Positions 47,361 to 55,075 of a stretch of 64,000 nucleotides of DNA are shown in pieces (position 1 is the first letter of the stretch; each line of letters begins with the position of its first letter). A program made the position numbers and the translations under genes. The notes beneath the pieces were generated by a model. The model did not search any database. It was not told where the DNA came from and was given only the letters and a program-made list of their open reading frames with translations. This stretch comes from JACJYC01 sp964558465 (GTDB lineage: Bacteria; Bacteroidota; Bacteroidia; Chitinophagales; Saprospiraceae): assembly GCA_964558465.1 (NCBI GenBank), contig CAZLEF010000006.1:48190-112189 (forward strand), given 5' to 3'.

Positions 47361-47912
47361 ATGCAAAAGAATTTAAAAACCATTTTTGGAAATCATCACG
47401 GACTGGACGATAGGAGTATTGACGTTTTGACCAAAGCCCTCGAAACCGCGAATTTGCCCGGATTCGATTACCTGGAGTTCAAACAATCCATGGCGGCTTT
47501 GTCCGGCATGCAGATGGACGAAGCGCTGGCGATCAAATCCGCTTTTGCCACGGCTGCCACCATGGGGCTGACCAAGGAAAAACTTTTACAAACTGCCGAA
47601 CATTATAAAAAGGTATTGCTGGCAGAAAAGGCGGAATTCAGCAAAGCCCTCCAGGAAAATCTGCGGAGCAAAGTGGAAGGAAAACGGGTCGAGGTAGAAA
47701 AATTAAAAAAGCAGGTGGAAGAGCACCGGGCCAAAATCAAAGAGTTGGAGGACGCCATTAATAAAAAACTGGCAGTCATCGACGCGGCCGACGAACAGAT
47801 CCAGAATGACAAAGAGCGGATTGAGGCCACCGGCGAAGCCTTTGAAATAACCCTGCAAAGCCTGATGAATCAAATTCAGGTGGATATTCAGCATATCCAG
47901 CAGCATCTGTAA
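47361..47912 (+). CDS. Coiled-coil protein of unknown function, paired with the next gene
   Basis: A 183-residue soluble protein I do not recognise. The first half is helical (HHGLDDRSIDVLTKALETA, FKQSMAALSGMQMDEALAIKS); residues about 85-160 form a strong coiled coil rich in K/E (KRVEVEKLKKQVEEHRAKIK). No signal peptide. It starts 17 bp before the next gene and is very probably co-transcribed with it. The pairing suggests a cytoplasmic partner of the membrane protein. Confidence 0.7.
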   Translation: MQKNLKTIFGNHHGLDDRSIDVLTKALETANLPGFDYLEFKQSMAALSGMQMDEALAIKSAFATAATMGLTKEKLLQTAEHYKKVLLAEKAEFSKALQENLRSKVEGKRVEVEKLKKQVEEHRAKIKELEDAINKKLAVIDAADEQIQNDKERIEATGEAFEITLQSLMNQIQVDIQHIQQHL

Positions 47913-47929
47913 AATCAACCGAACGCAAA

Positions 47930-48955
47930 ATGTCCGATATAATGCCATACGACAACCACGAATTCAAACAAAAATCATTCTGGAAACGGCCTGAAGGCGT
48001 CACCGGGCTTTTATTCCTCGCAGGCGCCGCCCTGGGCGTTGGTTTTCTGATCGTAAAGTTTGGCGCCCAACTGGCCCTGCTCTTGCAAAATACCCTTTGG
48101 CTGGCTTTGACCATCATGGCCGTCGGGGCCCTGTTGTATGTGGTGCTGGATCCCAAGATGCGCAACCTGATCTGGTATATGTACAAAAGCGCCATGCGCT
48201 GGATAACCGGCGTATTTGTAAACATCGACCCCATCGGCGTCCTGAAAAGTTATGTAGAGGACCTCAGCGACAACCTGGTCAAGATGCGGAAGCAGATCGG
48301 CATCCTCCGCGGCCAGATGCGGAAGATATCCACCCTGATGGAGTCCAACGAAAAAGAAATCCAGGAAAACCTTAAACTGGCGGCAGCGGCCCGGGACAAG
48401 GATAAGGATCAGCAATTTGTTTTGTCCACCCGGAAAGCCGCCAGGCTCAAGGACAGCAATGAAAAATACAAAGTGCTGTACCAGAAAATGGAAGTTCTGT
48501 ACCGCATCCTGAACAAGATGCACCAGAATTCCGAAGTGTTGCTGGAAGATACAAAAGACCAGGTTTCCCTGAAAGAACAGGAACGGAAAGCCATCCGGGC
48601 CAGTCATTCAGCCATGACATCGGCGATGAGTGTCATTTCCGGCGACCCTGATAAACGCGCCATGTTTGAAATGGCAATGGAAGCCGTGGCGGAGGATGTA
48701 GCCAACAAGGTTGGGGAAATGGAACGGTTTATGGAGATGTCCTCCAATATCATGGACTCTGTTGACCTGCAAAACGGGGTTTTCCAGGAGGAGGGTTTAA
48801 AAATGCTGGAACAATGGGAAAAAGACAGCACGCTGATGCTGTTGGACAGCGGCCGGAAGTCGCAAAATGAAGGGCTTGACCTGGACAGCCCCAGGGTAAG
48901 GCCCGAACAATCGACCCAGGGCAAAGGCAGCAATTACGATAAAATGTTTGATTGA
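47930..48955 (+). CDS. Two-helix membrane protein with long PspA-like coiled coil, unknown
   Basis: A 341-residue protein. Two membrane helices lie at about 25-50 and 57-77 (LLFLAGAALGVGFLIV; LWLALTIMAVGALLYVVL), then a long helical/coiled-coil part (FVNIDPIGVLKSYVEDLSDN to about 290) recalling the layout of phage-shock proteins of the PspA/IM30 type (short loop, then paired coiled coils), and a polar tail. Resemblance to PspA is by architecture only. Its last 22 bp overlap the convergent membrane-protein gene. Confidence 0.7.
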   Translation: MSDIMPYDNHEFKQKSFWKRPEGVTGLLFLAGAALGVGFLIVKFGAQLALLLQNTLWLALTIMAVGALLYVVLDPKMRNLIWYMYKSAMRWITGVFVNIDPIGVLKSYVEDLSDNLVKMRKQIGILRGQMRKISTLMESNEKEIQENLKLAAAARDKDKDQQFVLSTRKAARLKDSNEKYKVLYQKMEVLYRILNKMHQNSEVLLEDTKDQVSLKEQERKAIRASHSAMTSAMSVISGDPDKRAMFEMAMEAVAEDVANKVGEMERFMEMSSNIMDSVDLQNGVFQEEGLKMLEQWEKDSTLMLLDSGRKSQNEGLDLDSPRVRPEQSTQGKGSNYDKMFD

Positions 48956-49836
48956 CCGGCCGCCCGGGCGCCGGGTTTTATGCCTGTTGCAACCAGGTAA
49001 AGAAAACCTGAAACAGGCCCTGCAAAATGGGGGAACCGGTACAGCGTTTCAGCCAGCCACTGGTGCAGGCCGTGAAAAAGGTCTGCCCAATACACAAATG
49101 CACCCACCCGGGCAAAACTGGTGGCAAGGCCCCAAACGGCACAATAAAACAAAGCTGCCTTTTGGGTTCCTTTCCATGGTGCAAATAAAAGGGCGGATGC
49201 CACAAAATCCAGCAGGCCTGCAATTTTGAGGAACAACCTGGCCCCCTGATTGTCCAGCCCCAGGATATTCATCGTCATGGTAACAAACTGGCCGGGAACC
49301 GGATAATACCCCACAGCGTACAACCCATGGCAAACAAATGTCAGGGCAATGGCCACCTTCAGGCCAAAAAAGGCCTTTGCTGTTATTTGATTCCCAGCCT
49401 TGACAAAGGCCAGCAGGAAAAGCGGGAACGACCATTGTAGCGTGTATTCCAACAACTGGCCGATGAAAAAAAATTGTTCCTTGTAATACAGTGCTGAAAG
49501 GACGATCAACCCGGCAGCGCCGGAAAACAGCAAAACCCTCGAAATTCTTTGAAATCTGTATATGCCCGGGGCGGTTATTGCACAAAGGAAGAAAAACCAA
49601 CCGACGGCATGTATAAACCCCTGAATGGCAGCATCGGCAGTTGGACTGGTGACGTAGTCGCTCCACGTCCCCCCCAAACTAGCAACAATCGGGTTGATCC
49701 ATGTTTCATCCCAGAACAACGCCCGGTAAGGGGTTTCCCAGAACCAGTGCTGCCATGCCCTGCCGATAAAAAGCGCGACCACCCCGGTCTGTAACACCAT
49801 CAACTGGTAAAAACTGATGTTCAGTCCCTTCCTCAA
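48934..49836 (-). CDS. Polytopic membrane protein, unknown
   Basis: A 300-residue protein with about seven hydrophobic segments (e.g. LMVLQTGVVALFIGRAW, VGWFFFLCAITAPGIY, LLFSGAAGLIVLSALYY, LLDFVASALLFAPW, ending PHFAGPVSGFLYLVATGI). I do not recognise the family. It converges with and overlaps the preceding two-helix gene by 22 bp, and is divergent from cutA with 33 bp between. Confidence 0.7.
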   Translation of the reverse strand: MRKGLNISFYQLMVLQTGVVALFIGRAWQHWFWETPYRALFWDETWINPIVASLGGTWSDYVTSPTADAAIQGFIHAVGWFFFLCAITAPGIYRFQRISRVLLFSGAAGLIVLSALYYKEQFFFIGQLLEYTLQWSFPLFLLAFVKAGNQITAKAFFGLKVAIALTFVCHGLYAVGYYPVPGQFVTMTMNILGLDNQGARLFLKIAGLLDFVASALLFAPWKGTQKAALFYCAVWGLATSFARVGAFVYWADLFHGLHQWLAETLYRFPHFAGPVSGFLYLVATGIKPGARAAGQSNILS

Positions 49837-49869
49837 GTCTGGTTTTTTAATCCATTAAACTCAAAGTCG

Positions 49870-50205
49870 ATGGCTTTTATTATCGTGTATATTACAAATG
49901 AAAATGAGGCGGAGGCACAAAGGTTAAGCCATATTCTGCTGGAGAAAAAACTGGTGGCCTGCGCCAACATGTTCCCTGTACAAAGCGCATTCTGGTGGCA
50001 AGGCAGCATCCAGCAAGAGCGGGAATGGGTGAGCATTGTAAAAACCATACCCGCATACTGGGAGAAGCTCCGCGAGGAGGTTATCCGGCAGCACAAGTAT
50101 GCCACGCCCTGTGTGATGAAATTGGAGGTGGAAGCCAATTCTGCCTATGAAGAATGGATCAGAAACAGCTTGAAACCGGCCACGCCGCGGCGTGGTGGAG
50201 GCTAG
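49870..50205 (+). CDS. cutA: Divalent-cation tolerance protein CutA
   Basis: A 111-residue CutA1 protein, a small trimeric ferredoxin-like fold linked to divalent-metal tolerance. Diagnostic segments are IIVYITNENEAEAQRLSHIL, KKLVACANMF, FWWQGSIQQEREWVSIVKT and HKYATPCVM. The last ten residues (KPATPRRGGG) extend beyond the usual end. Convergent with prfB; a perfect inverted repeat follows the stop. Confidence 0.92.
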   Translation: MAFIIVYITNENEAEAQRLSHILLEKKLVACANMFPVQSAFWWQGSIQQEREWVSIVKTIPAYWEKLREEVIRQHKYATPCVMKLEVEANSAYEEWIRNSLKPATPRRGGG

Positions 50206-50250
50206 ATGCTGGATGCTGGAGGCTAGATACTAGATGCCAGCATCCAGCAT
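50206..50250. repeat. Perfect 14-bp inverted repeat between convergent cutA and prfB
   Basis: ATGCTGGATGCTGG (50206-50219) and CCAGCATCCAGCAT (50237-50250), each itself a partial ATGCTGG duplication, flank a 17-nt centre containing CTAGATACTAG. No T-run, so it may be a dispersed hairpin element as much as a terminator. Confidence 0.65.
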
Positions 50251-50266
50251 CCAGTCTCCAGCAGCA

Positions 50267-51365
50267 TCAATCCCCATTGGTTTCGCCGCCTTCGTGGTGC
50301 ATCAGAAAAGCTTTGAGGAAGGCGTCAAGGTCGCCATTCAGAACCAGATCTGTTTGGCTGGTTTGGTAGCCGGTCCGGTGGTCTTTTACCCGCCTGTCGT
50401 CCAGAACGTAGCTTCGGATCTGTGACCCCCATTCGTTTTTCATTTTGGAGGATTCCACCTTGCTGCGTTCCTGCAGTTGTTTTTCAAGTTCCAGTTCATA
50501 CAATCGGGATTTGAGCATCTGGATGGCTTTATCCCGGTTCATATGCTGTGACCTTTCCTGCTGGCATTCCACCACGATACCGGAAGGAAGGTGCCGCACC
50601 CTAACGGCAGATTCCGTCTTGTTGACGTGCTGTCCGCCTGCTCCGCTCGACCGGAAGGTGTCCCATTCAAGGTCAGCCGGGTTCACTTCAACCTCGATCC
50701 GTTCATCCACCATAGGGTGAACAAAGACGGAAGCGAAGGAAGTCATCCGTTTTCCTTGTGAATTGTAGGGACTGACCCTGACCAGGCGATGTACGCCGTT
50801 CTCTCCTTTCAGCAAGCCGTAGGCAAAATCGCCGGAGATTTCCAGTTCTGCGGATTTTATGCCGGCCACATCGCCGTCTACCCGGTTGAGTTCGCTCAGT
50901 TTGAAACCTTTGCGTTCTCCCCACATGGTGTACATGCGATACAGCATTTCGGCCCAATCGCAGGCTTCGGTTCCTCCGGCGCCCGCATTGATCTCCAATA
51001 CGGCGCCGAGTTCGTCTTCCGGCCGGTTGAGGGTGGAACGGAACTCGAGGTCCTCCACGGCTTCCAATGCGATGGCGTATTGCTGGTCCAGGTCCTCTTC
51101 GGTGGCTTCCCCTTCTTTCAGGAATTCAAGAAGAATTTCAACTTCTTCAACCTGGTTGGCCACTTGTGTAAACTGTTCAACCCAATTTTTGTGACTTTTC
51201 AGGGTTTTGAGAAGGCTCTCAGCCGCCTGGGGGTCGTTCCAAAAATTCGGGTTAAGCGTTTGTTGTTCTTTCTCTTCAATCTGAATTAACCGTGCCTCGA
51301 CGTCAAAGATACCTCCCTAACAAGGCGAGCCGGCGCTTCAGATCCTTAAGCTGCTCTACCGTCAT
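50267..51365 (-). CDS. prfB: Peptide chain release factor 2, with programmed +1 frameshift
   Basis: RF2, about 365 residues, reads UGA and UAA. Translation starts at ATG 51365 (MTVEQLKDLKRRLALLGRYL), reaches an in-frame TGA at 51303-51305, and must shift +1 (CTT TGA C to CTT GAC) to continue DVEARLIQIEEKEQQ and onward to the stop at 50267. The parts are 51306-51365 and 50267-51304 on the minus strand. The GGQ motif is present (SGAGGQHVNKTESAVRV). The stop-recognition tripeptide reads SPY (VRVSPYNSQGKR) where RF2 usually has SPF. A naive start at 51163 would lose the first 67 residues. FKBP ends 3 bp upstream. Confidence 0.95.
51302..51318 (-). promoter_or_regulatory. RF2 recoding site (+1 frameshift)
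   Basis: Minus-strand slippery CTTTGAC (51302-51308) with the in-frame TGA at 51303-51305, preceded at the proper distance by the Shine-Dalgarno-like AGGGAGG (51312-51318). This is the classical autoregulatory signal: when RF2 is scarce, UGA is read slowly and the shift is favoured. Confidence 0.95.
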
Positions 51366-51368
51366 AGT

Positions 51369-52250
51369 TTAATTCGCTTTAATTAATTCAACATAAAAAA
51401 TCAGGTCCGATTTGGCCGGGATTGTCGGGGGATCGCCCGCTTCGCCATAGGCCAAAGGATACGGAACATACAAAGTTGCTTTGGTCCCTTCTTTCAGCAA
51501 AGCAAGGCCTTCATCCCAGCCGGGAATCACCTGCCCAACACCCAGGGAGAAACGAATCGCTTCACCAGACTGAAAGGAGCTGTCAAACATTTTACCATCC
51601 GTCAGCACGCCGTGATAGTGAACGGTAACATTTTTACCGGGTTCGGCCATAGGCCCTGTCCCTTCCTCATGGATGATGTACTTCAAACCCGAATTGGTCT
51701 GTTTTAGTTCAGATGCAAGGGCGCCGCTTTTGATCCGGGCGGCCACGTCTTTTGTGAGGCTGTCAATAGCCGGGAACCTGGCTTGTGCCAATTGCATTTC
51801 CGCCATTTGTTTCTGTTGTTCGGCCCTCATGTCCTCCTGGAATTTTGCATCCGGTTTGATATCCTGGATCACGACATCATAGTAAAGCATATCTGCCGTT
51901 TCGAATCCCGGAGGTTTGGGGTTGATGGTGTCGAGCCGGACAAGGATGGTGGCGCTGTCGCCAATGCCAAGGTGCTGAAGCACCTGCAGGATGGACTGGC
52001 CTTTTTCAGCGTCTACATTGCCGGGAAGCTGTGCGTAGGGCACTTGTTCGCCCTTGCGGCTGGTGTTGATCACCTCTTCGCCATTGCGGATGTATGCGTG
52101 GAAGTATATCCAGTCGCCTGGATTGGGTTTGGGATTGCCGGATTTGGTGTGGATAACATATTGAGTGCCATCCGCAGTCAAAAGGTCTTTTTTGCAGCCG
52201 CTGAAGGCAATCAATAAACTCAGCGATGCAAGGATTAATGCTGAACGCAT
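51369..52250 (-). CDS. FKBP-type peptidyl-prolyl isomerase, lipoprotein
   Basis: Exported lipoprotein of 293 residues. Lipobox ends at C19 (LIAFSGC). Two FKBP-like units are separated by a helical, glutamine-rich linker (RAEQQKQMAEMQ): the first (about 35-130) is divergent, the second (from SGLKYIIHEEGTG) is canonical with VTVHYHGVLTDGKMFDSS, GVGQVIPGWDEGL and YGEAGDPP. It catalyses proline isomerisation during folding of exported proteins, on the periplasmic side. Lies 15 bp after the DHH gene and 3 bp before prfB. Confidence 0.93.
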   Translation of the reverse strand: MRSALILASLSLLIAFSGCKKDLLTADGTQYVIHTKSGNPKPNPGDWIYFHAYIRNGEEVINTSRKGEQVPYAQLPGNVDAEKGQSILQVLQHLGIGDSATILVRLDTINPKPPGFETADMLYYDVVIQDIKPDAKFQEDMRAEQQKQMAEMQLAQARFPAIDSLTKDVAARIKSGALASELKQTNSGLKYIIHEEGTGPMAEPGKNVTVHYHGVLTDGKMFDSSFQSGEAIRFSLGVGQVIPGWDEGLALLKEGTKATLYVPYPLAYGEAGDPPTIPAKSDLIFYVELIKAN

Positions 52251-52265
52251 AAAAGATAATTTGGA

Positions 52266-53273
52266 TTATTGAATGAGTTGAAAACGATATTCGGGCAAAA
52301 TTTCCTTGAATTTCCTGACGGTCGTTTTCAGGCCCTGGAAGGAATATCCGCCGGCAGCATTTTTATGGCCTCCGCCTTTAAAATGTTTTTTGGCAATTTC
52401 CTGGACGGAAAAGTCCCCTTTGGATCGCAGGGAAAGTTTGACTATAGTAGGTTGTTCGGTAATAAAAGCGGCAAGTTTAACTTTTTTGAGTTTCAGCAAA
52501 TAGTTGACGATGCCTTCCGTGTCGCCGCGTTGGATCTCGAAAGCTGCATAATCTTCTTTGGTCAGGGTAATGATCCCGGTCTGGAACTCTTCCAGAATTT
52601 CCATCCGGTTGTGCAGGCAATGCCCCAGCAGCCTCAGTTGTTTGACGGACATGCAGTTGAAAATCAGATCCTGCAACAGGTAATCGTCTACGCCCAATTC
52701 GAGGAGTTCTGCAACCGTGCGGAAAAGTTTGGGAGAAGTAGCATATTTAAAGGAGCCGGTATCTGTCACGATGCCGGTATAAATGCACTGGGCAATATTT
52801 TTGTCGACCCGGCTTTTGAAGCCCAGGGCCAGGATAAAGTCATAGATCATTTCACTGGTGGAGCTCGCTTCCGGGTCGGAAATGATGAAGTCGGCACAAT
52901 TTTCGGGGTAAAGGTGGTGGTCGATCATGATCCTGACACCTGGCCGGGGGTTGATCAACTCTCCCAGTTTGTCGATGCGTTCGATGTCGTTAAAGTCCAG
53001 GAAGAAAAAAAGGTCTGCCGCTTCGATGGCGGCCTGGCTGGATTCGGGATTGTTGTCAAAAATAATGACTTTTCCGACCTCAGGCATCCAGTCCAGGAAA
53101 TCCGGATATTCGGATGGCGCTATGATCGTCACAAAATGCCCCAGGTCTTTCAGAAAATGGAACAAGGCCAGGGAAGAACCGATGGCATCGCCATCCGGAT
53201 TTCGGTGGGTAGTGATGACAACGTTCTTCGGTGAAGCCAAAATTGGTCTGATGTCGCTGGCGAAAAAATCCAT
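52266..53273 (-). CDS. DHH-family phosphoesterase (NrnA-type)
   Basis: A 335-residue DHH/DHHA1 protein of the NrnA type, which degrades nanoRNA and pAp or cyclic dinucleotide products. Metal motifs are HRNPDGDAIGSSLA, FFFLDFNDIER, and IDHHLYPEN, with the DHHA1 signature GGGHKNAAGG near the C-terminus. First gene of a tight minus-strand set with FKBP and prfB; divergent from ndk. Cyclic-di-AMP, pAp or oligoRNA as substrate cannot be distinguished. Confidence 0.92.
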   Translation of the reverse strand: MDFFASDIRPILASPKNVVITTHRNPDGDAIGSSLALFHFLKDLGHFVTIIAPSEYPDFLDWMPEVGKVIIFDNNPESSQAAIEAADLFFFLDFNDIERIDKLGELINPRPGVRIMIDHHLYPENCADFIISDPEASSTSEMIYDFILALGFKSRVDKNIAQCIYTGIVTDTGSFKYATSPKLFRTVAELLELGVDDYLLQDLIFNCMSVKQLRLLGHCLHNRMEILEEFQTGIITLTKEDYAAFEIQRGDTEGIVNYLLKLKKVKLAAFITEQPTIVKLSLRSKGDFSVQEIAKKHFKGGGHKNAAGGYSFQGLKTTVRKFKEILPEYRFQLIQ

Positions 53274-53340
53274 AGGTTATTGAAATCAAGGCGCGAAGAT
53301 GATAAAAAATATGAATTTAACCAAAGAATAAAGCCCCGCG

Positions 53341-53373
53341 TTTAGGTATTAAAATCAATATGGATTACTTTTG
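53341..53373 (+). promoter_or_regulatory. Promoter of ndk
   Basis: TACTTTTG at 53366-53373 is an exact TAnnTTTG match; a TTTAGG at 53341 takes the -33 position at 20 bp. Start codon 41 bp downstream. Confidence 0.55.
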
Positions 53374-53413
53374 CACCTCTTTTTTCAAACCTACTTAAAC
53401 AACATTGCATCTC

Positions 53414-53833
53414 ATGTCAGGCAACAGAACATTTACCATGATCAAACCGGATGCGGTGGAAGCCGGTCATATCGGCGGCATTCTGGCCAGGATCAATGAA
53501 GGCGGATTCAGGATTGTGGCGATGAAACTGACCAAATTATCGCCGGAAAAAGCGGGAGAATTTTATGCGGTACACAAAGCAAGGCCGTTTTATCAGGAAT
53601 TGGTTGATTTTATGTCCCGTGGTCCGATCGTAGCCGCTATTCTGGAAAAGGATAACGCAGTCGAGGATTTTCGCAAGCTGATCGGCGCGACCGACCCCTC
53701 CAAGGCAGAACCGGGCACCATCCGCGCATTGTATGCAAAAAGCATCGGTGAAAATGCCGTGCACGGGTCCGACTCTGATGAAAATGCCCAGATCGAGGGT
53801 TCTTTCCATTTTGCAGTTACGGAAATGTTTTAG
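53414..53833 (+). CDS. ndk: Nucleoside diphosphate kinase
   Basis: Enzyme of 139 residues equalising NTP and dNTP pools. It starts [19 protein letters not shown] (ATG 53414; the frame opens at TTG 53405), and has the phospho-histidine H117 in [12 protein letters not shown]. All other hallmark residues ([28 protein letters not shown]) are present and the length is typical. Confidence 0.97.
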   Translation: MSGNRTFTMIKPDAVEAGHIGGILARINEGGFRIVAMKLTKLSPEKAGEFYAVHKARPFYQELVDFMSRGPIVAAILEKDNAVEDFRKLIGATDPSKAEPGTIRALYAKSIGENAVHGSDSDENAQIEGSFHFAVTEMF

Positions 53834-54069
53834 AACGGCCTTCAGGCGCCTAAAGGTGAATATTGGCAGTATCCGGCAAATCAACCGGGCTTTTACGCCG
53901 GATACTGCCGATAAAAACGGGGTTCCGGCGCAACTTGCAAGTCCTTTTTGCGTAAAATCATGTAATTGGTTAACTTGGGCGTTGAATCATCATAAAACGC
54001 CTCTCCCCTTCTTAGCGGCTATCCATTCATACTATGTTTTAAACCGCTTGTTCATCTATCCGTCAAGCC

Positions 54070-54579
54070 ATGATCAAATATTTTACCCTGATCCTCGCGG
54101 CCCTTTTTTCGACAGGCTGCCAGAACAAGAATGAAGACACACGGGAAGTAACCGAATGCCTGTATTCGAATCCCGAAGCACTGTTTGGCGAAGGCCTTGG
54201 GGAGGTGAGCCGCCATGATTTTGTTTTCGACGGTGTCCGGAGCAAGGAGGAAGTGAATTTTAAAGACGGTGTATCGCTGGTGCTGGAACAAACGGGTTGT
54301 GAACATATACAACAGGAATTCCGGTTTTTCTTTCCGGGTGAACAGATCAACCGGGATCCGGATTTCTGGATTTCCATGGCGATCCGGCAATTCCAGCGGA
54401 TCGCACGGTTGGGGCCCGAATTCCTGGTGTTTCAGGAATGGGCCGAAGCGATCGACCTGCGGGCGGATGACCTCTCATCCGGTCAAACAGCAGAATTGCA
54501 ACCTGGTTTTTTTGTTAAAATTGGTCCAGAGAGTAATCAAAAGGATGCCATTTTACGGATTACTTTATCCGACCAGTGA
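54070..54579 (+). CDS. Lipoprotein of unknown function
   Basis: A 169-residue protein with a lipoprotein signal; the lipobox ends at C17 (LFSTGC). The mature part is a mix of strands and helix with a single cysteine near the start (TECLYS), another near the middle (TGCEH) and acidic residues at the end. I do not recognise the family. It stands alone, with about 235 bp of featureless DNA after ndk before it. Confidence 0.68.
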   Translation: MIKYFTLILAALFSTGCQNKNEDTREVTECLYSNPEALFGEGLGEVSRHDFVFDGVRSKEEVNFKDGVSLVLEQTGCEHIQQEFRFFFPGEQINRDPDFWISMAIRQFQRIARLGPEFLVFQEWAEAIDLRADDLSSGQTAELQPGFFVKIGPESNQKDAILRITLSDQ

Positions 54580-54757
54580 CCCGTTCCCTCAAAACTATCA
54601 TTCTCTTTGAGACCCTTTTGTTTTAGCCGTTTTCTTTGTCTGAAAGTAGAAAAACAGAAATTTATTTCATATATTTAAATAACTGTTTATCAATAATTTA
54701 ATCAAAAAAATGACAAAGGTGAAAAATAAAAATCAGAATAAAATTTTGCAAAAAATA

Positions 54758-54789
54758 TTTGCCCGGAAAGGCTAATTTTTCTACTTTTA
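54758..54789 (+). promoter_or_regulatory. Promoter of a candidate small RNA
   Basis: TTTG at 54758-54761, 20 bp, then TACTTTTA at 54782-54789, one base off TAnnTTTG. Transcription would start near 54797. Confidence 0.5.
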
Positions 54790-54796
54790 CGGCATC

Positions 54797-54898
54797 AATT
54801 GCTAAGGATAGTCACAAAAACGGGCAACCACCAAGATATATTAGTATCAGTAGGTTAGTGGCTCCGTTGCGCCCTGCGCAGCGGGGCCTTTTGTTTTT
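54797..54898 (+). ncRNA. Candidate small RNA of about 100 nt
   Basis: Bounded by a promoter-like pair upstream and a strong intrinsic terminator; the space between has no ribosome-binding site with an ORF. The sequence includes GGGCAACCACC followed later by GGTTAGTGG, which can base-pair in part, so it may be structured. It is not recognisable as SRP RNA (no GGAAG...AGCA loop), 6S, tmRNA or tRNA. Its exact 5' end is estimated from the promoter. Confidence 0.4.
54860..54898 (+). terminator. Strong intrinsic terminator
   Basis: A 13-bp uninterrupted stem (54860-54872 with 54876-54888, including two G-T pairs) with a 3-nt CCT loop, directly followed by TTTTGTTTTT. It is 280 bp from the nearest upstream gene, so it probably ends an RNA of its own rather than the lipoprotein mRNA. 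Confidence 0.85.
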
Positions 54899-54985
54899 GG
54901 TTTATGGACCGGTTTCGGGCCCCTCCCCCACCCTGACCGGCACACCCTTTGACTGATCGCCGCCCATAAACATGGCCCGGGAAGG

Positions 54986-55015
54986 TTGTTTTTTAAATTT
55001 GCCGGTCTATCTTTG
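54986..55015 (+). promoter_or_regulatory. Promoter of lpdA
   Basis: TTG at 54986-54988, 19 bp, TATCTTTG at 55008-55015: both elements and the spacing fit the Bacteroidota promoter well. The start codon is 61 bp downstream. Confidence 0.7.
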
Positions 55016-55075
55016 CCGGCATATTTCCCGAGCCCCGGTTGGTACATTGATAAACTGAAGAAAAAACGATAACTC

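Larger units (their letters stand above)
54580..55075. other. Gene-free interval holding an RNA candidate and the lpdA promoter
   Basis: About 500 bp without a credible protein-coding frame. The left third (54600-54750) is AT-rich with poly-A runs. A promoter-like pair at 54758-54789, a strong terminator at 54860-54898 and the lpdA promoter at 54986-55015 are listed separately. Confidence 0.75.

Noticed and set aside
50267..51163. prfB taken as starting at 51163
   Set aside because: The conserved N-terminal segment and frameshift site lie upstream, so that start truncates the protein.
52269..53234. 321-aa plus-strand frame opposite the NrnA-type gene
   Set aside because: The minus frame has all DHH motifs; the plus frame is an antisense shadow.
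53834..54069. Possible tRNA or small gene between ndk and the lipoprotein gene
   Set aside because: No cloverleaf or coding pattern found; only featureless sequence.
54797..54860. GGCAACC in the RNA candidate suggested a SAM-I riboswitch
   Set aside because: The other conserved S-box segments are missing and the gene downstream is lpdA, not a methionine/SAM gene.
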